A stretch of 64,000 nucleotides of DNA from Colwellia psychrerythraea 34H (GTDB lineage: Bacteria; Pseudomonadota; Gammaproteobacteria; Enterobacterales; Alteromonadaceae): NCBI RefSeq assembly GCF_000012325.1, contig NC_003910.7:806001-870000 (forward strand), read 5' to 3'. This document shows, one piece after another, positions 24,986 to 36,613 of this stretch (position 1 is the stretch's first letter; each line of letters starts with the position of its first letter). A program made the translations under genes and the position numbers. Under the pieces are notes generated by a model that made no database searches, was not told where the DNA came from, and saw nothing but the letters and a program-made list of their open reading frames with translations.

Positions 24986-25454
24986 CTAACTGCGCAATAG
25001 ATACACCTTGAATACCAGACCAAGTTCTATCTGCAGTCGCGATGTAACCAGGAATATCAGTTGACCATTTTTTCTGTACTGCTTTGTTCAAGTTCAAATA
25101 CAATTTACCATCAACAATTTTCCATGCTGTTGGGTCAGTATCTAGTTTTTTGTTTAACGCTACGCCCATCGCACAAAAACCGCCAAATTGTGGTGCAAAT
25201 TGCTCTGGGTTTTGTTTGAATTGATCACGATTTTGTTCACTGCTAAATTGATAGATGGCGCTTTTATAAGTCGCGGTGTATTTTTGATTACCTTTAGTTG
25301 CTTTACTGTCAGTGAAATATGAAACAGCATCATAACCATGAATAGCAAGGTCATTTTCATTGCTATTAACATCAATTTGGGCAGCAAAACTTACACTGCT
25401 GATAGCTAGCGTTGCGACGATGGCGACAGATTTAAGTAGAGTAGAAATATTCAT
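24975..25454 (-). CDS. Exported YHS-domain protein, first gene of bufferin operon 1
   Basis: 159 residues from ATG 25454, set by AAGGAG 7 bases upstream (an open frame extends much further without a start signal). A signal peptide ends near ISSVSFA. The YHS-type domain reads DLAIHGYDAVSYFTDSKATK, then YQFSSEQNRDQFKQNPEQFA and PQFGGFCAMGVAL with a single Cys94. The tail contains WSGIQ. This matches the YHS domain-containing (seleno)protein group, in which the Cys is Sec in some members. YHS/TRASH domains bind metals including copper, so a periplasmic metal role beside bufferin is plausible. Confidence 0.87.
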   Translation of the reverse strand: MNISTLLKSVAIVATLAISSVSFAAQIDVNSNENDLAIHGYDAVSYFTDSKATKGNQKYTATYKSAIYQFSSEQNRDQFKQNPEQFAPQFGGFCAMGVALNKKLDTDPTAWKIVDGKLYLNLNKAVQKKWSTDIPGYIATADRTWSGIQGVSIAQLDAE

Positions 25455-25497
25455 TAAAAGCTCCTTGGAGGCTAAGAAGTAAAGGTGTGCAACGTGT

Positions 25498-25529
25498 TGT
25501 TGTACATAATTTATTGTTATACATAATTT
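25498..25529. promoter_or_regulatory. Direct repeats in the divergent bufferin/AraC control region
   Basis: TGTTGTACATAATTT (25498-25512) and TGTTATACATAATTT (25515-25529) differ at one position and start 17 bases apart. A weaker third match (TGTGTATAGACATAA) follows at about 25531. AraC-type regulators bind such direct repeats. They lie between the YHS start (25454) and the AraC start, so they may serve both directions. Confidence 0.5.
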
Positions 25530-25655
25530 TTGTGTATAGACATAAGTGGTGTAATATTCACAGCACTTCGTCATGTGGTTACTTTAACAAGCTGCTTGTG
25601 AGCGAATGCCGCTATGAGTCTCGAACTTGAAACCAATCGTCTAAAAGAGTTATTT

Positions 25656-26483
25656 ATGGATCAATTAAGTCAAATATTAGAAAATCTTTCTTTTAATGCT
25701 GATGTTTTTTTCAGCGGTAACTTGTGTGGCATTCAAAGTTTAGGCGGGGCTGATAGTAAAAAAGGCCATTTGCATTTATTAAAATCAGGTGTATTAACCA
25801 TCGTTTGTGAAGAAGGGCATAAAGTTACCCTAGATAAACCGTCGGTTATTTTTATGCCGGGCCCGAGTAAACATCAAGTTATTGCCAGTGAATCAGATGA
25901 TGCCGAGTTAGTTTGTGCTGATGTTGATTTTCATTCAGGCAGTGGGGCAGCCTTGGTCAATGCATTACCAAAATTTATTTGTTTGAACATTGGACAGCAT
26001 GATCCCGTAGGGAGAACTGCGCATTGGTTGTTTGAGGAAGCGTTTAACAAACAAGCAGGTCAGCAAATGATCGTGAATAAGCTTGGTGATATTTTCTTAA
26101 TACAGATGTTACGACATGTCATCAAAGAAGGCATCGTTATTCAAGGCATGTTAGCAGGTATGGCGCACCCTCAATTATCAGCATTAATGACAGCGCTGCA
26201 TAAGCGGCCGCAAGAACAGTGGACCGTTGAGTTAATGGCTGAAACAGCCTTAATGTCGCGAGCTAAGTTTGCCGCTTTATTTAAAGACACCATAGGTCAA
26301 GCGCCCAGTGACTATTTAACAGACTTACGTATCGCTTTAGCGCAAGGTTTATTGAAAAAAGATAAACCCGTTAGTTTTGTTGCTAACGAAGTGGGTTATG
26401 AACATGGCTCTGCATTGGCTAGAGTGTTCAGGAAAAAAACGGGATTATCACCAAAAGAATGGTTAATGAAATTTAGGAAGTAA
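25656..26483 (+). CDS. AraC-family regulator with cupin sensor, divergent from bufferin operon 1
   Basis: 275 residues from ATG 25656 (AAGAG upstream; the frame is open to ATG 25614, giving 289). The N-terminal half is a cupin-type sensor: FFSGNLCGIQSLGG, HLHLLKSGVLTIVCEEGHKV and PSVIFMPGPSKHQV. The C-terminal AraC DNA-binding domain has two helix-turn-helices: LMAETALMSRAKFAALFKDT and SFVANEVGYEHGSALARVFR followed by KKTGLSPKEW. Members of this subgroup respond to redox or small effectors. It is the probable regulator of the adjacent seven-gene bufferin operon. Residues C and H in the cupin could sense metal, which is speculation. Confidence 0.88.
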   Translation: MDQLSQILENLSFNADVFFSGNLCGIQSLGGADSKKGHLHLLKSGVLTIVCEEGHKVTLDKPSVIFMPGPSKHQVIASESDDAELVCADVDFHSGSGAALVNALPKFICLNIGQHDPVGRTAHWLFEEAFNKQAGQQMIVNKLGDIFLIQMLRHVIKEGIVIQGMLAGMAHPQLSALMTALHKRPQEQWTVELMAETALMSRAKFAALFKDTIGQAPSDYLTDLRIALAQGLLKKDKPVSFVANEVGYEHGSALARVFRKKTGLSPKEWLMKFRK

Positions 26484-26495
26484 TACCGATTGGTA

Positions 26496-26542
26496 TATAC
26501 CCAAGCTACCTGAAACACGCATCTTCAAGTGGTTTGGGTATA
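26496..26542. repeat. Short TATACCC palindromic element
   Basis: A 47-bp imperfect palindrome with ends TATACCCAA / TTGGGTATA and interior ACCTGAA...TTCAAGTGG. It shares the TATACCC...CTTGAAGATGC end sequence with the element at 49863 and with the termini of the long repeats at 31855 and 62530. It lies between convergent AraC and LysR genes and could act as a terminator. A small ATACC/GGTAT palindrome adjoins it (26482-26496). Confidence 0.65.
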
Positions 26543-26572
26543 ACAGCAACACATAGGTTTGTTGTTATCAAA

Positions 26573-27442
26573 CTACGACAAATGCGCTACCAAGTAGTCT
26601 ACTAGTAGTCTTATTTTGGGCGACAAGTGACGATTTTGCGGATAAATGGCCCATATGCCTTCATCTGGCGCGCGATAATTATCTAATAAGGTGACCAGTT
26701 CACCACTTTGCAAATGTTGTTTAACATAATAATCGGGTAGTTGTACTATGCCTAGCCCTTTCAGTGCAGCATCAGTCAAGCTATAACCGCTGTTGTATCG
26801 TAACCGTCCCGTAATGCGAACGCTCTTTTCCTTGTCAGACTCTCTAAAATGCCAATAATTATTTGTTCCCAATAAACAGCTATGCTTATTAAGTTCTGAA
26901 ATTGAGTGAGGTATGCCATGTTTGTGCAAATAAAGTGGTGAGGCACAAACAAAGTTTGATCGTTCTCCTAATTTTTTTGCCATCATTGAAGAGTCACTTA
27001 AGTTGCCTAAACGAATAGCTAAATCATAACCATCTTCAACTAAATCAACTCTCTGATTACTCAAGTAAGCCGATACTTCAACATCGCTATATTGTTTTAG
27101 GAAATTATTCACCAGCGGTAATATCTGCTTTTCGCCATAGGTAACGGGAGCTGTCAGCTTAATTTTACCTTGAGGTTTCGATTGTAAATTTGTGATTGCC
27201 CGTTCAGCAGCGTCAAGCCCATCAAGTACACTGCGACAGTGTTGATAAAAAATGCGTCCCTCTTCAGTTAATGAGACCTTGCGTGTAGTGCGATAAAATA
27301 ATTTGATATTTAAGCGCTTTTCTAACGCACTTATTTGCCGGCTTACTTGGGCTGTCGATATTGCCATTTTTTTTGAAGCAAGCGTAAAACTCTCATTTTC
27401 AGCAACGTAAACAAACTCACTAATACCTTCCCACTGCATCAT
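26573..27442 (-). CDS. LysR-family regulator, likely controlling frmAB
   Basis: 289 residues. The DNA-binding domain is EFVYVAENESFTLASKKMAI followed by STAQVSRQISALEKRLNIKL. The effector domain starts GKIKLTAPVTYGEKQILPLV. It is divergent from the formaldehyde gene frmA, 150 bases away, and regulators in this position usually sense formaldehyde stress or glutathione adducts. The start is ATG 27442 (or the adjacent ATG 27439). Confidence 0.9.
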   Translation of the reverse strand: MMQWEGISEFVYVAENESFTLASKKMAISTAQVSRQISALEKRLNIKLFYRTTRKVSLTEEGRIFYQHCRSVLDGLDAAERAITNLQSKPQGKIKLTAPVTYGEKQILPLVNNFLKQYSDVEVSAYLSNQRVDLVEDGYDLAIRLGNLSDSSMMAKKLGERSNFVCASPLYLHKHGIPHSISELNKHSCLLGTNNYWHFRESDKEKSVRITGRLRYNSGYSLTDAALKGLGIVQLPDYYVKQHLQSGELVTLLDNYRAPDEGIWAIYPQNRHLSPKIRLLVDYLVAHLS

Positions 27443-27574
27443 TGTTACCTATATGTAAAAGTAATTTACCAAAACAGTATATTATCATTGTTTCAGAAAT
27501 AGATATAATATTGCTTACAGATTCAAATACGATGTGCTGAAGTGAAGCTATAATTGAGCTTTAAGGCCTTATAA

Positions 27575-28723
<1,149 letters not shown>

Positions 28724-28832
28724 GCATTAGCCACTTTGATAAATAATAGCTCGCCATCTCGGTAAGTAACAGTTTTTCCGTTACCCCTTTTCTAGCAATA
28801 AGCAGAGTGGGGTAGCGTCTTGAGGTTTTACT

Positions 28833-29684
28833 ATGACAATTAACCATGTAATTGAAAACGTAAGTGTAAACAAAAGTTTTGGTGGATGGCATAAGCAATA
28901 TAGCCATCAATCCACCACGTTAAATTGTACGATGAAATTTGCAATTTACTTACCACCTAAGGTATCAGACGGGGAAAAAGTACCGGTATTGTATTGGCTT
29001 TCTGGCTTAACGTGCACCGATGAAAACTTTATGCAAAAATCGGGCGTTCAGCGTATGGCTGCAGAGCTTGGCATTGCCATTGTTGCGCCAGATACCAGCC
29101 CACGTGGAGAGCAGGTAGCTAATGATGAAGGTTATGATTTAGGGCAGGGCGCAGGCTTTTATGTTAATGCAACTCAAGCACCTTGGAATCGTCATTACCA
29201 GATGTACGATTATGTGGTGAATGAACTACCGCAGCTAATTGAATCCATGTTTCCTGTCTCAGATAAACGAGCAATTTCCGGGCATTCTATGGGAGGACAT
29301 GGCGCACTGACTATTGGCATGTTAAATCCAAAGCGTTATAGCTCAATGTCTGCGTTTAGTCCTATCTGCAATCCGATAAACGCTCCTTGGGGCAAAAAAG
29401 CGTTCACTACTTATTTGGGTAAAGATAAAGCCACTTGGCTTAATCACGATGCAAGTGAGTTAATGCGACGAGCAACACAGTTTATTCCAGCTAAAGTTGA
29501 TCAGGGAGGCGCTGATGATTTTCTCACAGAGCAGCTTCAACCTGAAACGTTAGAAGCTGCAGCTAAAGCCAGTGGTTATCCTTTGTCATTGTGTATTCGT
29601 GAAGGTTATGACCACAGTTACTATTTTATTTCATCATTTATTGAAGATCATCTGCGCTTTCATGCAGAACACCTCAATAAGTAG
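28833..29684 (+). CDS. frmB: S-formylglutathione hydrolase
   Basis: 283 residues, the usual length. It hydrolyses S-formylglutathione to formate and glutathione, the second step after FrmA. It is an esterase-D-type alpha/beta hydrolase with nucleophile Ser152 in [11 protein letters not shown], the oxyanion region [13 protein letters not shown], a catalytic Asp near QGGADDFL and His in EGYDHSYYF. It lies 109 bases after frmA in the same direction and is presumably co-transcribed. Confidence 0.95.
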   Translation: MTINHVIENVSVNKSFGGWHKQYSHQSTTLNCTMKFAIYLPPKVSDGEKVPVLYWLSGLTCTDENFMQKSGVQRMAAELGIAIVAPDTSPRGEQVANDEGYDLGQGAGFYVNATQAPWNRHYQMYDYVVNELPQLIESMFPVSDKRAISGHSMGGHGALTIGMLNPKRYSSMSAFSPICNPINAPWGKKAFTTYLGKDKATWLNHDASELMRRATQFIPAKVDQGGADDFLTEQLQPETLEAAAKASGYPLSLCIREGYDHSYYFISSFIEDHLRFHAEHLNK

Positions 29685-29987
29685 TTACTCTGCGGATATA
29701 GTGAAATAGTGCCTTTATTGCTCAATCATTGAAGGTACTTTTCATTCACTTTGTACATGATGTGACCACTCATCATGATGTAAGCATAAATTTAAATATA
29801 AAATAATTGCTTTGAAATGTGTAATTTATATTCTTAAAAACAGTTATCTTTAGTCTAATATTCTCAGTCTTACTCTTTTTTTGTCTATAAAAACAACAAG
29901 ATTATTACTTTTGCTCTTGTTACTCTCAATTGATGACGTTAAAATAGTTAACAATATCATAACAAATCCAGAGTATAGGAATGCAGT
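29685..29987. other. Intergenic region before the diguanylate cyclase
   Basis: About 300 bases with no gene. It ends in AGGAATG, the ribosome-binding region of the GGDEF gene. The minus-strand frame at 29850-30059 overlaps that gene start and has no gene-like traits. Confidence 0.4.
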
Positions 29988-30989
29988 ATGTCCTTTGAAG
30001 ATGAGTATCAAGTAACGTCTGAATTCAGCGATCGTACCAATGACTTCCTCTCTAGCCATTTAATTTCCCCAACACCAGTAAATTATTCAGTCATTTATCT
30101 CCATATCAGTAATGAAAACGAAATGTTATCTGCTGCTATCAATAAAAAACTGAAACAGGGAGTATTAATCACCGCAGATTTCATGGCTGATTTATTTGAA
30201 CGTTATGTATCTCTTACAGAGCAAATTGAAAATACGGTATTAGCCCCTTTTGAAAAAACCTTAAGTAAAACACTAGAACAAATTACTAAACAGGTAAGTA
30301 ATGAAGATAAAGCGGCAATTAATTTAGAGAAGTTAGATAAAATTTTAGCTAAGACTAAAACTACTACCTCAATGGACAATATTGTTAGTTATCTTTTTAA
30401 TACGATAAATAGCACTAAAGCTCAACATGAAGAGCTGTCTCAAAAGTTGACCACGACTCAACAAGAAATTAATCAATTAAAAGACAAACTAGCTTCATCA
30501 AGACAAGAAGCTTTAGTTGACTCTTTAACCGGTTTATTGAATCGTCGTGGCTGTGATGAGAAATTACAAAACTTATCTCACGCCGATACTCATTCCTCTT
30601 TAGCCATTGATATTGATCATTTTAAAAAGGTTAATGACACCTTTGGCCACTTTATTGGGGACAAAGTTATTCAGCGTATAGCAAAAACCATTCAAAGCCA
30701 TATTGGTGAGCAAGATCTCGCGGTACGTTTTGGTGGTGAAGAGTTTGTGGTGGTAATGACTAACACTCCCCTTGCAGAGGCAAAAAACATTGCTGAGAAA
30801 ATACGTATTGGTATCTCTAAAATGCGATTAAAGCAAAGAGATACCAATACCTTTTTACCCCCAATTTCAGTGTCTATTGGTATTGCTCAAAATGATAACA
30901 TTTCAGAGTGGACCACTCTGTTTGAACAAGCAGATACTGCGCTTTATCAAGCTAAAAACTCCGGACGCAACTGCTGTATTTGTGCGTAG
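29988..30989 (+). CDS. Soluble diguanylate cyclase (GGDEF domain)
   Basis: 333 residues, no membrane span. The N-terminal half (residues 1-170) is helical, with a coiled-coil stretch at about 145-172 (EELSQKLTTTQQEINQLKDK). It resembles the N-terminal region of the cytosolic cyclases common in Vibrio and Shewanella; its ligand is unknown. The GGDEF domain starts at DSLTGLLNRRGCDE and its active-site loop is GGEEF at 249-253, with metal-binding Asp in AIDIDHFKKVND. The position of the inhibitory I-site, which should read RxxD, is GEQD, so product inhibition is probably absent. It should make c-di-GMP, the ligand of the riboswitch at 1378. Confidence 0.93.
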   Translation: MSFEDEYQVTSEFSDRTNDFLSSHLISPTPVNYSVIYLHISNENEMLSAAINKKLKQGVLITADFMADLFERYVSLTEQIENTVLAPFEKTLSKTLEQITKQVSNEDKAAINLEKLDKILAKTKTTTSMDNIVSYLFNTINSTKAQHEELSQKLTTTQQEINQLKDKLASSRQEALVDSLTGLLNRRGCDEKLQNLSHADTHSSLAIDIDHFKKVNDTFGHFIGDKVIQRIAKTIQSHIGEQDLAVRFGGEEFVVVMTNTPLAEAKNIAEKIRIGISKMRLKQRDTNTFLPPISVSIGIAQNDNISEWTTLFEQADTALYQAKNSGRNCCICA

Positions 30990-31155
30990 TAAAAAATCAC
31001 CTTATTGATTTTACTTATCTACGAAAAATATGAGAACAAAAAGGGTGCACTTTCTGCATAGCCAAGAATCAACGTTGACTTAAAATTACGGGGAGCTATT
31101 AAAAAGACGTGCTGATCTCCCTGTAGTGATTCCTCGGTATTAATGAGCAAACTGT

Positions 31156-31800
31156 TTATAGATGGCCCACCTTAACCAATATAATCGTTTCCTGTTCTAC
31201 ATACGGAAAGTGCTCGCTCAGGTGAGGGCTACGAATCCAAGAACCTTCTGGATAGCGACCATGCTCATCTATAAATTCGCCACTAATGACAAATATTTCT
31301 TCACCCCCAAAATGCTTATGAGGCTGAAATCGCTCATCTTTAGGCCATTTAACAAGTGCGGTTGATTCTCCTTCAAAGCTATGCAACGGCATAACCATTA
31401 AATTACCCATGCCCGGTGACCAGCTTTTATTAGCGGTATCGATGACAACATGTTCATTATCACCGGATTGAAATTGGTGAAGTTTTACTAATAATATACA
31501 GCCATCTTTACTAAAAGGTGCATGACGAAATCCTTCAGGGTTTCGAAAGTAGCTGCCTGCATGATAATCGCCAGTGTGATCAGAAAAGGTGCCTGAGAGG
31601 ACAAGGATCTCTTCGCCTAGCGGGTGATCATGTTCAGTAAAGCTAGCGCCGGGATCAAATTTTACCAAGCTCGTTGCATGACCTCTTTCTGCATCTTCTC
31701 TGGCTAAAGGCTTACGCCAAACACCGGCTTTAGGACTTGCTACCCAAGGTTGTTCCTGTGTATTAATAAATACTTGTTCATCGAAGTTCATATTGAGCAT
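31156..31800 (-). CDS. Double-cupin (ChrR-type cupin) protein
   Basis: 214 residues with two cupin repeats. The first has HDHPLGEEILVLSGTFSDHTGDY and AGSYFRNPEGFRHAP; the second has HKHFGGEEIFVISGEF and PEGSWIRSP. Both keep the H-x-H...E metal-binding pattern. This is the ChrR-like cupin that in other bacteria forms the sensor half of an anti-sigma factor, but here there is no N-terminal zinc-finger part. It probably binds a metal and small ligand; dioxygenase or sensor function is not resolvable. Start ATG 31800 with GGAA upstream. Confidence 0.82.
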   Translation of the reverse strand: MLNMNFDEQVFINTQEQPWVASPKAGVWRKPLAREDAERGHATSLVKFDPGASFTEHDHPLGEEILVLSGTFSDHTGDYHAGSYFRNPEGFRHAPFSKDGCILLVKLHQFQSGDNEHVVIDTANKSWSPGMGNLMVMPLHSFEGESTALVKWPKDERFQPHKHFGGEEIFVISGEFIDEHGRYPEGSWIRSPHLSEHFPYVEQETIILVKVGHL

Positions 31801-31854
31801 TGTTTTTCCTTTAACGCTTGTAATTTTAAGAGGAAGACTTCATAACTGTAGCTA

Positions 31855-32118
31855 TATACCCGTTACCAATCAAAGTGCAGTATTTCAGTGGGAATTAAAA
31901 CCACTTTAGGCAAGGTAAATAATTTAAGCATAGTCATTTTATGCTTTGATTTTTTAACGCGGTATAAAGTGATTTTAAACCCATCAAAGAAGCGCTTGAG
32001 CAACATCACTTCATCGTTGCTATGACTTAGAATAGAACAACCATTATTTCATCACAGCGCCTTGAATTGAAAGTTCTTAAGCACTCTGAAAGCTGCATCT
32101 TGAATGATAATGGGTATA
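31855..32118. repeat. MITE-like dispersed repeat, copy 1
   Basis: 264 bp with terminal inverted repeats TATACCCGTTACCAATCAAA and, reversed at the right end, TATACCCATTATCATTCAAG. It is closely similar along its length to the element at 62530-62840. Shared blocks include TTTCAGTGGGAATTAAAA, TTTAGGCAAGGTAAAT, AACGCGGTATAAAGT and AACCATTATTTCATCACAGC. It has no coding capacity, so it is likely a non-autonomous mobile element. It lies between the cupin gene and the HxlR gene, and an open frame running from it into hxlR is not used. Confidence 0.85.
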
Positions 32119-32189
32119 TAATATCGCTTATCAAATACTACACCAAGTATGCACAAAATGGTTTGGTAGGCACTTTAAGGTACATCTTT

Positions 32190-32534
32190 ATGAATAATAA
32201 GCTTATAACATTTTCTAGAAAGTCAGCTCCTGAAAAATCTGCTCGTATGGTTGAAACCATTGTTGGTTGTAAATGGTCACTCACCGTATATAACTTGCTC
32301 AATAATGACATACATCGACCGGGGGAAATGGTGAGGAGTGTCGAAGGTTTAACCACCAAAGTGCTGAATGCATGTTTAAAGCGCAATATAGAGTTTGGTA
32401 TTCTCGAACGAGAAATGTTTAATGAGATCCCACCTAGAGTTGAATATAAAGTCACTACTTTTGGTCATAAATTTATCAAAATATTAACTGAGTTAGAAAA
32501 GCTGCAAGCAGAAATAGATGACAGTAATTTATAA
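32190..32534 (+). CDS. HxlR-family transcriptional regulator
   Basis: 114 residues from ATG 32190 (AAGG 9 bases upstream). The upstream open frame runs into the MITE-like repeat and is rejected. It has the HxlR winged helix: VETIVGCKWSLTVYNLL with the conserved Cys used as a redox or electrophile sensor in several members, RPGEMVRSVEGLTTKVLNAC and a wing ending in PRVEYKVTTFGHKF. It is followed in the same direction by an SDR gene 194 bases later, a likely target. Confidence 0.88.
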   Translation: MNNKLITFSRKSAPEKSARMVETIVGCKWSLTVYNLLNNDIHRPGEMVRSVEGLTTKVLNACLKRNIEFGILEREMFNEIPPRVEYKVTTFGHKFIKILTELEKLQAEIDDSNL

Positions 32535-32728
32535 GCTTAATCTGTAGTAATAGTTTATGGCGGTTATTTGTAATATGAACTTTTAATAAAAAATATCCCT
32601 ATATTATTCAGTAAACTAGACCAATAAGTACCTAGCTTACTAGATTGTACCTACTTTTTTTATCCGTCTTATCTCCTTATTATTTAGTGGTATCTACTTT
32701 ACTTTTTTAAATAATTAACAGGAGAAAA

Positions 32729-33499
32729 ATGATGAATTTTACCCATCAAGGAAAAGCAATAATTATTGGTGGCTCAAGCGGTATGGGCTTAGCAACAGCA
32801 AAACTATTAGTTAAACATAATGTCGAGGTTATTATTGTCGGGCGTAATGCTGAAAAACTTGAACTAGCATTAACCCAACTTAACGAGACTGGAAAAGCAT
32901 CGGCGATTCAAGCGGATCTTTATCAAACCGAGGATTTAGAAAAATTGCTGTCGTATATTAATCAAGAGGATGTTCATTTAAGTTATTTGGTGAATGCCGC
33001 TGGATATTTTAGTCCTAAAGCATTTTTAGCGCATGAAGGTGATGATTATAATACCTACATGGATCTCAACAGAGCGACATTCTTTATTGCTCAAGCCGTT
33101 GCTGAAAATATGAAAAAACAGGGCGGTGGTAACATTGTAAATATCGGTTCAATGTGGGGACAACAAGCGATTAAAGCGACACCATCTTCGGCTTATTCTA
33201 TGGCAAAGGCTGGTTTACACGCGTTAACTCAACATATGGCAATGGAACTAGCAGAAGATAATATTCGTGTTAATGCGGTATCTCCAGCGGTAGTAAAAAC
33301 ACCTATCTATCACTCTTTTATTGACCCTAGTACATTAGATGAAGCTCTGGCTGGATTTAACGAATTCCACCCAATTGGAAGAATAGGTACTGCGGATGAT
33401 GTGGCTAATACTATCGGCTTTTTATTATCATCGGATACTTCTTGGGTAACAGGGGCTATTTGGGATATTGATGGTGGTGTTATGGCGGGGCGTAATTAA
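32729..33499 (+). CDS. Short-chain dehydrogenase/reductase (classical SDR)
   Basis: 256 residues, ATG 32729 with AGGAG upstream. The cofactor motif is [12 protein letters not shown] (TGxxxGxG type), NAAGY is the structural NAG motif, and the catalytic Ser/Tyr/Lys are in NIGSMWGQQ and SAYSMAKAG (YxxxK). The tail [15 protein letters not shown] is typical of FabG-like enzymes. Its substrate is unknown. Likely regulated by the HxlR protein encoded upstream; a terminator-like hairpin follows. Confidence 0.92.
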   Translation: MMNFTHQGKAIIIGGSSGMGLATAKLLVKHNVEVIIVGRNAEKLELALTQLNETGKASAIQADLYQTEDLEKLLSYINQEDVHLSYLVNAAGYFSPKAFLAHEGDDYNTYMDLNRATFFIAQAVAENMKKQGGGNIVNIGSMWGQQAIKATPSSAYSMAKAGLHALTQHMAMELAEDNIRVNAVSPAVVKTPIYHSFIDPSTLDEALAGFNEFHPIGRIGTADDVANTIGFLLSSDTSWVTGAIWDIDGGVMAGRN

Positions 33500-33548
33500 A
33501 TCTAAAGATAATTACAGCTTGTTAGGCAGAGATAACTCAATGAGAAAG

Positions 33549-33592
33549 AGCTACTGTGTTATCTCTATATATAACTCAGTAGCTTTTATTTT
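33549..33592 (+). terminator. Stem-loop terminator after the SDR gene
   Basis: AGCTACTG / CAGTAGCT with a loop of about 20 bases, followed by TTTTATTTTG. It separates the SDR gene from the convergent flavoprotein gene. Confidence 0.6.
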
Positions 33593-33603
33593 GTCATACT
33601 AAT

Positions 33604-35088
<1,485 letters not shown>

Positions 35089-35105
35089 TTAGTTATGAGG
35101 TTAAT

Positions 35106-35375
35106 TTATTTTCTATTGCGTAAAAAGTTAATAATGTCACCGGATTCATATAACCATTGCGCTTTACCGTTTGATTGTCCTATACGTAAACAAGGTACTT
35201 GTGTTTTATTACCCCCTTGTTGCAGTTCAATGCGGTGCTGATGGTTTTTTTGAATATTTCGTAGTTCAATATTGAGATCAAGTTCATTTATTGCATGGCG
35301 TGTTTTAGCGCAAAAAGGACAGCTGTCATAATGATAAAGTGCCATGTCGTTTGGCTGTATTGCTGATAAAGTCAT
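35106..35375 (-). CDS. Glutaredoxin-like protein (CPFC)
   Basis: 89 residues, ATG 35375 with AAGGAAA upstream. Redox motif CPFC follows YHYDS (residues about 14-22), with the cis-proline segment TQVPCLRIGQSNG and the glutathione-binding end ESGDIINFLRNR. It resembles the N-terminal domain of GST-like glutaredoxins. It is the gene immediately before the Lpd-like flavoprotein, so the two may exchange electrons. Confidence 0.88.
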   Translation of the reverse strand: MTLSAIQPNDMALYHYDSCPFCAKTRHAINELDLNIELRNIQKNHQHRIELQQGGNKTQVPCLRIGQSNGKAQWLYESGDIINFLRNRK

Positions 35376-35546
35376 AATTTTTTCCTTGATGATAATAGTA
35401 TGAATTCAAGAACTCTTAGCCTAAACATTCATGAATATGAGCTAAAGAGTGAAGCCATAATATACGTGTTCATAAGGTGATAAAGGCAACTAGGTGTCTA
35501 GACATTGCCACCATCTGTCTAATCCGCTTTATTTATCTTTCAAAGC

Positions 35547-35587
35547 AATAAAAAAAGCGCTACAAATAAATGGGAATATTGCAGCGC
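35547..35587 (-). terminator. Rho-independent terminator (minus strand)
   Basis: On the minus strand GCGCTGCAA pairs with TTGTAGCGC across a 14-base loop and is followed by seven T. It lies 20 bases after the stop of the dehalogenase-like gene. Confidence 0.8.
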
Positions 35588-35606
35588 AAAGGAAATTTTT
35601 TAATTC

Positions 35607-36578
35607 CTAGTTATTATTTTTCATGAACTTAAGGATGTGATTGGCAATAACATCACCGTCTTCTTCTAAGGCAAAGTGACCTGTATCTAAGATATTAAAA
35701 TCTAGGTTTTTTAAATCACGTTTATATGGATGTGCACCTTCTTCAGGGAAAATATAGTCACCTTTACCCCACATTAATAACGTTGGCGGTTGGTGCTCTC
35801 TAAAGTACTCTTGCCATTCTGGATAAAGTGCTGGATTAGTGCCGTAAGAATAAAACAATTCTAATTGGATCTCTTTATTGCCTGGGCGGTCTAATTTAGC
35901 TTGATCTACTATCCAGTTATCAGGGCTAATGGTTTCTTTATTGCGAGTACCATTAGTATATTGCCACTCTGTTGCACCAATAGTTAACAGGTTATCTTTA
36001 AGTACTTTGGCATTTTCAGGTGTTTTATCTTTCCAATAGGCTTTAATAGGGTCCCAAAAGTCACGTAATCCTTCATCGTAAGCATTGCCATTTTGTATGA
36101 TCAAACCTTGGACACGCTCCGGATGAGCCGCGGCTATTCGAAATCCGATTGGAGCGCCATAATCCATAACATACATGGTATATTCTTCAGCGCCTACTTT
36201 GGTTAAAAAGGCATCGGTAATCTTAGCTAAATTGTCAAAGCTGTATTCAAAATCACCAAGCGCTGGCATAGAGCTGTTACCAAAACCTGGGTAATCTGGA
36301 GCAATAACGTGATATGTTTCTGACAATTTAGGGATTAAGTCACGGTACATATGTGACGACGTTGGAAAGCCATGTAATAACACAATAGTTTTCTTGTGTT
36401 CTTGACCTGCTTCACGGTAAAAAATTTCTTGGTTTTGTACTTTAATGGTTTTGTGTAAGGTTTGTGCTGCTTCCACATGACTCATTGAGGTGAAACCTAG
36501 TAATAATACGCTAGCGGTTGCCATAAGATAATTGCTAAAACGTCTGTTTTTTACTATCGATTTTGTTAAATTTTTCAT
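35607..36578 (-). CDS. Periplasmic alpha/beta hydrolase with Asp nucleophile (haloalkane dehalogenase / epoxide hydrolase type)
   Basis: 323 residues, ATG 36578 with AGGAAA. It has a signal peptide (about residues 1-38, ending SMSHVEA). The oxyanion motif is [20 protein letters not shown]. The nucleophile elbow reads [15 protein letters not shown], with Asp in place of Ser, as in haloalkane dehalogenases and epoxide hydrolases. The base His is in [10 protein letters not shown]. Most likely it opens epoxides or removes halide from small organics, or acts as a related esterase-like hydrolase. Exported members are less common. It lies in a leftward group with glutaredoxin genes, divergent from a LysR regulator. 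Confidence 0.85.
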   Translation of the reverse strand: MKNLTKSIVKNRRFSNYLMATASVLLLGFTSMSHVEAAQTLHKTIKVQNQEIFYREAGQEHKKTIVLLHGFPTSSHMYRDLIPKLSETYHVIAPDYPGFGNSSMPALGDFEYSFDNLAKITDAFLTKVGAEEYTMYVMDYGAPIGFRIAAAHPERVQGLIIQNGNAYDEGLRDFWDPIKAYWKDKTPENAKVLKDNLLTIGATEWQYTNGTRNKETISPDNWIVDQAKLDRPGNKEIQLELFYSYGTNPALYPEWQEYFREHQPPTLLMWGKGDYIFPEEGAHPYKRDLKNLDFNILDTGHFALEEDGDVIANHILKFMKNNN

Positions 36579-36613
36579 TGTTTTTTCCTAATGTAAGTAA
36601 TTAATAAGTTTTA

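Noticed and set aside
32067..32189. N-terminal extension of the HxlR gene
   Set aside because: The extra 41 residues are translated from the MITE end; the domain and RBS support ATG 32190.
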